This document shows positions 50,864 to 61,100 of a DNA stretch of 64,000 nt, in pieces; the stretch's first letter is position 1; every line of letters begins with the position of its first letter. Source of the stretch: Theristus sp. LFF4_11. Its lineage: Eukaryota; Nematoda; Chromadorea; Monhysterida; Xyalidae. Location of the stretch: positions 1-64,000 of the forward strand of contig JASANC010002604.1 of NCBI GenBank assembly GCA_030248135.1, written 5' to 3'. The position numbers were made by a program, and so were the translations under genes. The notes under the pieces are model-generated. The model did no database searches. It was not told the DNA's origin and was given only the letters and a program-made list of their open reading frames with translations.

Positions 50864-52200
50864 TAGAGATGTAAGGGTAAAAAAAAAAAAATTTTTTTTC
50901 AATTTTTTTTTTAAAAAAAAGTAAAAAAAATGAGCATTTTTTTTTATTTTTTTTATTAAAAATTTTTGAAATTTTTTCTTTAATGTGCCCTGAAAATGCC
51001 GTTTTTGGCATAATTTTTCGAAAGTTCAACAAAAATTTTCTTTGACTTTACCTTGTCACTTAGTCTTCAACGCTGCAGGTGGTATTCTGGATTGATTTAT
51101 CGACTGTTTTCAGCCTTGGTGAGTGATGATCGACTCGCGCATTGAAGTACTTGAGCGTCGCAAAGGCTAGTTCAACAAATTCCGATGTCGCTAAGGTGAG
51201 ATAGAAGCAGAGAACTCACATTTACGCATCGTTTTTCAGGATCTCGAAAGGTGGAAATTGCACTGTCTGCCACTGCAAGCGTAACTTCGTTGGTTGCTCG
51301 TTGCTGTTTCGCCTCGTGTCGTCAGCGTGATCACACCGGTTTGTTGTGGAACTTGTTTCCATGTTATTTGAGGTGAATTGAGAGGCAAAACACGAGACGT
51401 GATGTCGTCGGTGGGAAAATGGGGTCGCCGAAACCAAGTCTGAAATTTTCACCCTCCTCCCATTAGGGGTGGGTCGGTATAAAAAACGGTTTTTTTCGGT
51501 ATAAATTTGTTCTTTTGTTAAATACAAAAAACAATTTTGTTCTTGGTTCACTTCTTTCGTCTGTGCGGTTTCGTGATTTCGGTGATCTTTTGTGTTTAGA
51601 AATGCGGTAAAATTGTTGTGCAGTTACATATCTCTCGATCATGACAGTTCAATTGATTTGCATGTATCACATTTCTTGCTGTTGCACATGTCAATCTGTT
51701 TTGCGTTAGCTTTTTTTTTGTTTTAAACTCGCATCTGATAATTTTTCTGATGCTGCATTCTCTCTAAGCGCCACCGATTCAAATAAAATCAAGATTGGAA
51801 TACGTTTCCATTGAAACACATACAGTTTCTGGCTAGAATTGTGGTCTTTTACTCATTATTCAGCGGTTTGCGTAAAATCAGAGTACCAGAAATTGTCGCA
51901 ATCACAGGATTCTTCAGATACTGGGTCGGTAAAAAAACCGGGTATAAAGAACCGGACGCGGTATAAAAAACCGTTTTATATACATGGATTTGAAAAAAAC
52001 CGTTTTTTACCACCCCTACCTCCCATATGAGTGGGGGTCATATGGTAAGTCGGTGGCTCCTCAGATGGTGATATTCGGACTCCCTGAAAAATTCTGAACA
52101 ACTTTCATTTAAAAAAAAAATTTTAAAAAAAATTTAAATTTTTTTTTAATTTTTTTTTTTAAAAGAAAAAAATAGAAATTTTTTTTTCTTGACATCTCTA
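50864..52200. mobile_element. hAT-like element H (TAGAGATGT ends), nested in G
   Basis: TAGAGATGTAAGGG on the left and CTTGACATCTCTA on the right, with the 8-bp duplication CCCCCACC on both sides. The subterminal regions are A/T homopolymers. It carries element F copy 1. Only one copy was seen. Confidence 0.82.
51464..52018. mobile_element. hAT-like element F, copy 1, nested in H
   Basis: TAGGGGTGGGTCGGTATAAA on the left and GTTTTTTACCACCCCTA on the right, with the 8-bp duplication CCTCCCAT (51456-51463, 52019-52026). This is the third nesting level (G, then H, then F). GGTATAAAAAACCG words repeat near both ends. Confidence 0.9.
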
Positions 52201-53040
52201 CCCCCACCCCCCCCCCCCCTAGATGGACCTAAGTAACAGTGACACCCCCCAAAAAATTTCTCGGACCACCCAAAAATCATGAATTTTTGCTCAAAAATCA
52301 TGATTTTTTGTCTTTAAAGTCCATAATATAAGCTAAATATATGATAACTTGACATTCTTCATTGTAATTTCAAAGATTTTGCAGCAAAATTTAGCGTTTT
52401 TCCTTCAAAATTTAAGCCAAAAAATCTCATGGGTGGGGGGTGTGCACCCCCCCCCCAGAAAATTTTCTACAATAGTGCACCCCCCATGGCCCCCGCATGG
52501 GGGTTTTCACTGTACCATGACTCACACCCCCCCCCCCCCACTGAAAAATTTTCGGCACCCCCCCCCCCCACGTGACGACACCCCCCCCCTCGAAAATTTG
52601 CTTTCGCCTTCGGTACTGGCTTTACAGTATCGGGGTCGGGGTTCACTTTCTTTCATTCTTCCCCCCCCCCCCCCCCCCCCCCCCCCCCATGATAATTTTT
52701 CCGTAAAACTACATTCCTAAACCGGAGCAGGAGCCGATCTCTGATCCCGATGTTTCACGGGACGTAATTCCACAGACAACAAAATACATCCTACGAGTAA
52801 AGAAATCCCACGATTGCAGAATGAATAAGCGTCCAAAACGGCTCTGTTTCTGAGTGCCACTGTTGAATAAGTTTACTGAAGTTGCAGCTAGCTCGTAGAT
52901 GTGGAAGCTGGCGACCTTGCCATGGTCACCACAGGCGAATGCTGACCGACTTACGGTCACCAAAACCAATGCGCTGAAAATTGAACGTGGTGTGATCTGT
53001 TCTGAGCAAACGTGAATCAAAAACGGCAAATGTACTATCG

Positions 53041-53757
53041 CGGCCCAAGAGATCGCGGCCTGAAGGATCGCGGCCTGGACGATCGCGGCCTGAACGATCG
53101 TGGCCTGGGACGATCGCGGCCTGGGACGATCTCGGCCTGGGACAATCGCGGCCTGGGACGATTGCGGCCTGGGACGATCACGGCCTGGGACGATTGCGGC
53201 CTGCGCCGATCACGGCCTGGGACGATCGCGGGCTGGGACGATTGCGGCCTGGGACGATCACGGCCTGGGACGATCGCGGCCTGGGACGATTGCGGCGTGG
53301 GACGATCACGGCCTGGGACGATCGCGGCCTGGGACGATTGCGGCCTGGGACAATCGCGGCCTGGGACGATTGCGGCGTGGGACGATCGCGGCCTGGGACG
53401 ATCACGGCCTAGGAGATCGCGGCCTGGGACGATTGCGGCCTGGGACAATCACGGCCTGGGACGATCACGGCCTGGGACGATTGCGGCCTGGGACGATCAC
53501 GGCCTGGGACAATCGCGGGCTGGGAGATCGCGGCCTGGGACGATTGCGGCCTGGGACAATCACGGCCTGGGACGATCACGGCCTGGGAAGATTGCGGCCT
53601 GGGACGATCGCGGCCTGGGACGATTGCGGCGTGGGACGATCGCGGCCTGGGACGATTACGGCCTGGAAGATCGCGGCCTGGGACGAATGCGGCCTGGGAC
53701 AATCACGGCCTGGGACGATCACGGCCTGGGACGATTGCGGCCTGGGACGATCGCGGC
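53041..53757. repeat. 16-bp minisatellite, about 45 units
   Basis: Tandem copies of GATCGCGGCCTGGGAC, with GATTGCGG, GATCACGG and one-base-short variants. Since 16 is not a multiple of three, each frame repeats every 48 nt. That leaves all plus frames and several minus frames open for long stretches; these are not genes. Confidence 0.93.
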
Positions 53758-53894
53758 CCACAAAGTTTTCATGCGTTGTCACCTTTCCAAATGGCCTGGC
53801 AATTTAGGCGCTCTTCACTAACGCGTGGCCCAAGACAAAATAAATGGCCCTACACAAAATGAATGGCCTAACGATTTGTATACAGTTTCATAAG

Positions 53895-54553
53895 CAGTAC
53901 CGAAGACGAGGTGGGGTGGGGGGGGGGGGTACACCCCCCCAGAGCACCCGAGACCTCCGCGTGGGGGGGGGGTGGGGGGGGTAACGCGACACCCACCCCC
54001 AAAACCTGACACTGGACCATCCACACCCCCCCCCTCGAAATTTGCTAGACGATTTTCGTATGGTGCCGCGGGGGGGGGGGTGCCGACCAAAAAGTGAGGG
54101 GGGGTCCAACCTATGGTAACGTGGGACCCCCCATGGGGGTCCCATTGGGGGGTGCATTTTTTCAAAATTTTCTGTGGGGGTCCACCCCCCCACCCCCCAT
54201 GAAATTTTTTCGCTTAAATTTTAAAGGAAAAACGCTAAATTTTGCTGCAAAATCGTTGAAATTACAATGAAGATGGTCAAGTTATCATATATTCAGCTTA
54301 TATTATGGACTTTATAGACAAAAAATCATGGTTTTCGAAAAAAATTTTAGGGTGTACGGAAAATTTTGGGGGGGTGTCTCCGCCAGACAAAATTTCATGG
54401 GGGGTGTGGGGGGGGGGTGTCGGCCAAATTTTCGAGGGGGGGTCCGATGGGGGGGTGCCCGGTTTTAGGGGGGGGTGGCACGGTGCCCCCCACCCGACGG
54501 TCTCTGGTGCTCTGGGGGGTGTACCCCCCCACCCCCCCTCGCCCACGGTACTG
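53895..54553. mobile_element. Element G, copy 2, mismatched flanks
   Basis: CAGTACCGAAGACGAGG and CGCCCACGGTACTG ends, but the left flank (TTTCATAAG) and right flank (TTTGGGGG) do not match. The right flank is element C sequence (GGTCAAAATTTTGAAATTTG). The two ends probably come from different insertions joined by recombination. Confidence 0.75.
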
Positions 54554-55048
54554 TTTGGGGGGGCGGTCAAAATTTTGAAATTTGATAGACAGATAGCTAA
54601 AACGCTAAAAAGCTACAAAAACAGCAAAATAATGCTAAAAATACCCTAAACATTAAGTATAAACGCGTATTTTACCTCAAATTAGCGAAATTTTCAAGAA
54701 TTACGAGCAAAAATGGTCAATTTTGGTAAAAAATTGACTCATTTTATGTCTTCGAAGCAGGGGTCGAGATGGGGGGGGGGGGGGGTGGGGGGGGGTACAC
54801 TATCGTAATGCATCATTATTAAAAGTAGCTGCATCTGCAGTTCCGGTGCTCCTCCTCCAAAACACAGGAAAGAAAAAAATGCAAAAACTAAATTGATCAT
54901 TTTCACCTTATCAAAAAGGCTTGGCTTAGGATTAGGATTAGGTTAAGGATTAGGAACCTACAACGACTCATTGCAAGCAACCTCTGATCAGAAATCAAAA
55001 AAATCACTTTTAAGTATGTATACAAATCTGAGCCGAGGGGTTGGGGGG

Positions 55049-55180
55049 TAGGGTTGTTAAACAAAAATCAAAAAAAAATTTTTTAAAAAAAAGTGATTAA
55101 AAAAAACAAAAACAGTACCGTGGGCGAGGGGGGGGGTGGGGTGGGGGGGGGGTACACCCCCCCAGAGCACCAGAGACCGT

Positions 55181-55214
<34 letters not shown>

Positions 55215-55904
55215 CGTGCCACCCCCCCTAAAACCGGGCACCCCCCCCCCATCGGACCCCCCCCCTCGAAAATTTGGCCGACACCCCCCCACACCCCCCA
55301 TGAAATTTTGTCTGGCGGAGACCCCCCCCCCCCCCCCCAAAATTTTCCGTACACCCTAAAATTTTTTTCGAAAATCATGATTTTTTGTCCATAAAGTCCA
55401 TAATATAAGCTGAATATATGATAACTTGACCATCTTCATTATAATTTCAACGATTTTGCAGCAAAATTTAAGCGAAAAATTATCATGGGGGGTGGGGGGG
55501 GGGGTGGACCCCCCCCCCCCACATAAAATTTTGAAAAAATGCACCCCCCCCCCATGGGACCCCCATGGGGGTCCCACGTTACCATAGGTTGGACCCCCCC
55601 CCTCACTTTTTGGTCGGCACCCCCCCCCCCCGGCACCATACCCCCCCTTCGAAAATTGTTTTGGGCCCACGGTACTGAACAAAAATGCCGATTTTTTTTT
55701 AATTCGAAAAATTTTTCTCTAATATGCTCTGAAAACCTCAATTTTGGCACAATTTTTCGAAAGTTCAACAAAAAATTTCTTTGATATTACCTCGTAAAAC
55801 CTTTAGCAGTCGATTTTGGACCGTTTTACCGACTGATTTCAGGCTTATACAACATCTGCGATGAAGTTTTTGAGCGTCCCAAAGGTTGGCTTACCATTTC
55901 CGAT
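55049..55904. mobile_element. Element E, copy 2, interrupted by G and cut at right
   Basis: Starts TAGGGTTGTTAAACAAAAAT and resumes after 55677 with sequence inverted in E copy 1 (for example GCGATGAAGTTTTTGAGCGT and TGGCTTACCATTTCCGAT). The right end is missing where another G copy begins. The left flank, GAGCCGAGGGGTTGG, is an element C end. Confidence 0.75.
55113..55677. mobile_element. Element G, copy 3, nested in E
   Basis: CAGTACCGTGGGCGAGG and GGGCCCACGGTACTG ends with the 8-bp duplication AACAAAAA (55105-55112, 55678-55685). At 565 bp, this is the cleanest copy of the family. Confidence 0.9.
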
Positions 55905-56127
55905 CAGTACCGAAGACGAGGGGGGGTGGGGGGTACACCCCCCCAGAGCACCCGTGGACCCCCCACAGAAAATTTTGAAAAAATGCACCCCCCCCCCCCA
56001 TGGGACCCCCCTGGGGGGGGTCCCACGTTACCATAGGTTGGACCCCCCCCCTCACTTTTTGGTCGGGACCCCCCCCCCCCACGGTACCATACCCCCCCTC
56101 GAAATTTTTTTTGGGCCCACGGTACTG
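55905..56127. mobile_element. Element G, short copy 4, no duplication
   Basis: CAGTACCGAAGACGAGG and CCCACGGTACTG ends only 223 bp apart. The flanks TTTCCGAT and GTCCTGTC differ. Internally deleted and probably a recombination product. Confidence 0.75.
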
Positions 56128-56560
56128 GTCCTGTCCCCAAATCTCCCCAAATCCGCGTGCCTCCGTGTTCCGTGGTTTTGTTAAAGGTGCGCAGCGTGTT
56201 GTGTCATAGTTGTTCTAGGGGGGGGCCTGGGGGGGGGGGGCGGCCCCCCCCCAAAAAATTTTCGAATCTATCTCTATCAGACAGGTTTTTTCGGCTCAGC
56301 TATTATCTATCTAAAAAAATTTCTCAGCCAGCTATCTATCTGAAAATTTTTGTCTTCAAAGACATAAAATGAGCCAATTTTTGACCAAAATTGACTATTT
56401 TTGCTCGTAATTATTGAAAATTTCGCTAATTTTAGGTAAAATACGCGTGTATACTTGATTTTTAGTGTATTTTTAGCATTATTTTGCTGTTTTTATAGCT
56501 TTTTAGCATTTTAGCTATCTATCTATCAAATTTCAAAATTTTGACCGGCCCCCCCCCAAA

Positions 56561-57841
56561 CAGTAGCGAAAGTGCGGGGGGGGTGGGGGGGTCCCCACCC
56601 CCCCCCTCAGCCGAAAATCCTGCCCGTGCACGGGCAGATACCCGTGTACCCCCCCTCCCCCCCTTTACCTCGACACGGGTACTAGACTCCCCCCCACCCA
56701 GGGTTGTTAAAAAAAACAAAAATCGTCATTTTTGTTTTTTTTTTTTAAAAAAAAAATTTTTTTTTTAAAAAAAAAATTTCAAAAATCAAAGTTGTGCTAA
56801 ATCAATCAGGGAGTCCGAAGAACCACATATGATATGCATGCGCCTCCCGAATGACTCCCGTATGGCGGAACTTTGCAGATTTTGTTTTGGTGACCTCAAT
56901 TACCCCTTTTCCAAACCGTCACCATGCCTCTTCTTGTGTTTTGACCTCCAAAACGTCACTAATTGTCCCCAGCTAAGCTAATGCTAAAGTGAAGACAAAC
57001 ATACCGCCTTGAAATTCGATCAATTCTTCTGATGGTGTCGCGACGACACGACACGAAGCAGCAACCAGACAACGTAGCGCTTGCAAACGGAGCAGCGAGC
57101 ACAATCGGACGCTCTGCGAGGCGAATCGTCACCTTATCTGCATCGGAAATGGTAGGCTAAGCTTTGGGACGCTCAAAAACTTCATCGCAGATGTTGTCGA
57201 AGCCTAAAATCAGTCGGTAAAACGGCCCAAAATCGACTGCTAAAGGTTTTACGAGGTATAATCAAAGAAAATTTTTGTTGAATTTTTTCGAAAAATTGTG
57301 CCAAAATTGAGGTTTTCAGAGCATATTAGAGGAAAATTTTTCGAATTTTTTTTTAAAAAAAAAAATCGGCATTTTTGTTTTTTTTTAATCACTTTTTTTA
57401 AAAAAAAAAAATTTTCATTTTTGTTTAACAACCCTACCCCCCACCCCCCTCCGCGAGAAAACACGGGATCGCACCCCCCCCTCACGGTGGTCAATCTCAT
57501 CTCAATTTTTTCCAAAAATACCGTAATTTTTGCATTTTTCTTGACGTTTGTGTCTGTCCCTGCATAGATTTTGTTGTTTCTGACCAAACAAGCAGCTTGT
57601 TTGCACAAAATATTCCGTATTTTACAAGAATTTCTGTGTTTTTCTAAGGCAAAAATTTGGTATTACCCGTGCGATCCCGTGCACCCCCCCCTCACGAAAT
57701 TTTTCTGCCAGCGCACCCCCCCCTCAGGAAAATTTGCTGCCCGTGCACCCCCCCCCTCACCGAGAAGGCACCTGACCCCCCCCCTCTAAAAATTGGCAAA
57801 CACCCCCCCCCCCCTCACCCGAGGTCCCGCTTTCGCTACTG
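56561..57841. mobile_element. hAT-like element D, nested in C
   Basis: CAGTAGCGAAAG and CTTTCGCTACTG ends with the 8-bp duplication CCCCCAAA (56553-56560, 57842-57849). The empty site is seen in element C copy 1. It holds element E copy 1. Confidence 0.9.
56699..57436. mobile_element. hAT-like element E, copy 1, nested in D
   Basis: CAGGGTTGTTAAA and TTTAACAACCCTA ends in a poly-C context (CCCCCACC left, CCCCCCACC right, so the duplication is ambiguous by one C). The interior is inverted to E copy 2, and A/T homopolymers lie near the ends. Confidence 0.78.
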
Positions 57842-58141
57842 CCCCCAAAGTCACATGCCCCCCCCCCCAAAATTTTCCAGCTATCTATCTGGAAAATTTG
57901 CTCCAGCTATCTATATCGGCCTTCCCCCAACCCCTCGGCTCTGGAACAACTATGTGTTGTGTGCATATAAAATATAGGTCACTTTAGCTGCACGCAGCCT
58001 CCGTGTTGCCTCCGTGGTTTGGTTTTGTTAAGCGTGCAGCCTCCGTGTTCCGTGTTGCCTCCGTGGTTTTGTTAAAGGTCCAAATCTTTTTGTTTTTTTA
58101 TTTATTTTTTGTTTGCTTTTGTGTAGCAAAAGCAACCCGAA

Positions 58142-61100
58142 ATGGGAGTCGAATTCGATAAGCCGCGATCACGATCAAAAACTAAGAAAAAGAGCGAATT
58201 GGCGTCGTCGCATCTGGAAACGTTGAGAAACCTGGAACGCAGTGATCCTGAGTTTTTCAACTTTCTCCAAGCAGAAGACGCCGAGCTGTTTGATTTTGAT
58301 TTGTCATCCGGATCAGATGAAGAAACGAGCACAAAACTGAGAAGACAGAGAACACCGGTGGAGGACAGGCCAAATGACGTTGACGCTCACGTTCATGATC
58401 ACCACAGCGGCAGTTGTGAGAGCGAGGAGAGTTCAGAAAACGAGCATGAAGAAGCCGAACACAGAAAGAAGAACACTGCCGCAACGTTCGTTGATGGTAA
58501 CGATCAGCAGCGCCGCCAGCTGGAGCTGGACACGGCGGCGAGCAGAAAAGACAAGCGACAAAAAGTGTTGGATGCAGGCACCGTGAGGAAGTGGGCAAAA
58601 ATCATTCACGTTCGTTCTTGGGACGATTGCGGCGCAAGTTGTGTTGAGTTGATTTTCTGTGATTTGCATTGGTGTTTCCGTTTGTTTGCAGGATTGTGCA
58701 AGTGTGAAAGTGATTAGTGATCTGGTTGATGGGTTTGGCGTTGCGGTGCGTCGCATTGCGGGCGGCGACGGTGACACGACGGTGCAGTCGCGCGGACCAA
58801 CTTTCGCCATTAAATCCTCGAAAGGTATCGTTTATTGGTGTTTAACGTTTGGGTACTCCTTCAAAATCTGTGCGTCCGCTTGAAACGAAAACGAACAGCG
58901 CGCTGATTGATCGCTCAAGTGAATGTTCACTCGTTTTGCTGAGAAACTGCGTGTGTGTGTGTTTAATGAGATTTGAATTTTCAAAGATGCTCATTTTTTG
59001 TTCAACATTGACTTGTTACTGTCGACGTTTTTGTTTTCTTTGCACCCATTTTCGTTCTCACACGCTGTATGAGTATTTCATCTGACAGTCCTTGTGTTTT
59101 ACTTTTTTATCTGCCACAATCTGAACTAATATTTTCTCGTGTTCATGTTCTTCGGAACTTTTTTTTTGCGGATTTGTTTCAGTGGTGAATGAGGTGGTTC
59201 GCGTGTGCTTCTGTGAGTTTGCTCGCACGCTTGTACAGCGCGTACATCCGTTCGTTTGCACGAAGCCAGTGTACGAGCACGACAACACGCACCGAAAATC
59301 GGCTGCCGCTAATACAGACAAGCAAACAAATCGGCGGCGGCAGACAGCGCGTCTGAGGAAATGGAAACTGTACCGGCTGCACGTTCGCAACTATTTGACC
59401 CATCTGCTCAAGGTGCGTCACTTAGCACGTTTTTCGAATGCCGATCACGCACTGTATGGCTAGCGAAAAACTCAAATCCACTGAAAGAACGGGTGCCAGT
59501 TTTTTATTATGCCAGTACAAAAATTATCTAAATAAACTATAGTTTTGAAATTTCCCCGAAATAATGATTGACCATTGCGAAGAAGAAACACAAAATAAAA
59601 GAGAAATTCACACTGAACTAACGTCCCGGCTGCAGGGTGCAGCGAATCAGATCAGTGAATAAAAATAAACATTTCTGGTCTCGAAGGAGGTAACGCATGA
59701 AGCGTTGTGAGCATTTCAGCTGTTGCCTGCGTTGTGTGATGGAGACGTGTTGCTCGCCACGTTGCGACATGTCAGTGCCGTCAGTGTGTTTGTTGTGTTG
59801 TTCCCGAAGTTGACGGTGAATTTTCTCAAGGTTTGTTATTTAATCGTGCATTTTCAGTTGCGTCAAGTGGATTTTCGCTGCGGTTGGGTGGTCATTTTGT
59901 ACGGACTTTTTTTTATTCCAGCAGACCGGTTCAGGTTTGTTTGTGTTTCAGGCGCTGGTTCGCGTTTGGAGCACCGCTGAGCAGCAACAATGCCGCATTC
60001 AGGCGTTTCTCTGCATCACGCGCTTCATCTCGCACAAAGTTGACTTGTGCACGAACGCAATCAAGGTTCGTGTTTGTTTCAGACCTGGCACTTCGTTTCG
60101 CAGAATGCAGGCTAGGTTTTTTTTTTTCAAAAAGTCGGTTCTGCAATTTGCAGAAATTTCGTAAAAAATTTCTGCAAATAAAATTTGGTTTCTGCAAATT
60201 TCAAAAAACATGACGAAAATGGTTTTTGTGCTTGTTTAATGTCATTTTTTTCGTTCTGAGCATCATTTCTTAACGATGCTCAGAATTGCAATTGCCAATT
60301 GCATCGTCTTACCGCAAATTTTTCAAAAATTCAGAAAAAAACACCAAAACCAAACCAGATTGCCAAACCGAACAAATCACCAATCATTCGTTTCAAATCA
60401 TTCAACCTAACAACAACACAATATCAAATGAAAACCCTCATAGCTCAAATTCCGCAATCAAAGCGATGGCTTCGGTCGGTTCGACGTTCTCAAAGGTGCA
60501 GTTCACTTTGTTCGGTTTGATTTTGTATCGCCTCTTTGTTTTCATCCCCAGATACTGCATGCTTGCCTGCAGTTATACTCGGACCAGGGAACTGAATTCG
60601 TTCGCATTTGAATCGTTTCCATTCATCAGCGATACTGCCCTTGCCCGGCAAAATTGATGAATAAAACTGGTGCAGATACAGCAGATCGGCATTTCCGTAC
60701 ACCAGCAGCTGTTCAGATCCATCTATCTTAGACGGCAGAATATTTTGGCAGCCTTGAGAACGTTGTGCGTGTCTTCGAATTGATTGCTGAGATTCTCGAC
60801 AAGCTCGACGACAAACTTGCGCACCGTACCTCCGCCAATGTCTTATTTTTGTATCTTCTGTTGTGTGGATGATGGATCACTTCATTCTAATTCCAAACAG
60901 AAAGCCTAACAGCAAACAATAATTGAATCAATAATGATCAACAAACAATAATAATAATTGAATTTCTGTTTTATTTTTCGAATTTGAAATACTCCGATTT
61001 TCTTCACGAAGGCAAAACAAAACGCCAATCATTGCGCTACAGCAACCGCCGAAACAGCTGTTTTTGACAAAAAAACTATTTGAAATTTCTTCCATGATGG

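Larger units (their letters stand above)
49401..52618. mobile_element. hAT-like element G, copy 1 (CAGTACCG ends), containing B and H
   Basis: The ends are CAGTACCGAAGACGAGG and GCCTTCGGTACTG, with the 8-bp duplication GCTTTACA (49393-49400, 52619-52626). Its own sequence is C/G-run-rich with a core holding CATAATATAAGCT and ATATATGATAACTTGAC. Element B copy 2 and element H are inserted in it. Located upstream of the LEPROT gene. Confidence 0.9.
56205..57954. mobile_element. hAT-like element C, copy 2, containing D
   Basis: CATAGTTGTTCTAGGG and GGCTCTGGAACAACTATG ends with the 8-bp duplication TGTTGTGT (56197-56204, 57955-57962). The sequence is inverted relative to copy 1. It is split at 56560/57842 by element D. 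Confidence 0.92.

Noticed and set aside
50456..50902. Phe/Lys-rich frames in the transposon nest
   Set aside because: They are A/T and G/C homopolymers of elements B, G and H.
53012..53821. 269-residue repetitive protein frame
   Set aside because: It is the 16-bp minisatellite read in frame; other frames on both strands are equally open.
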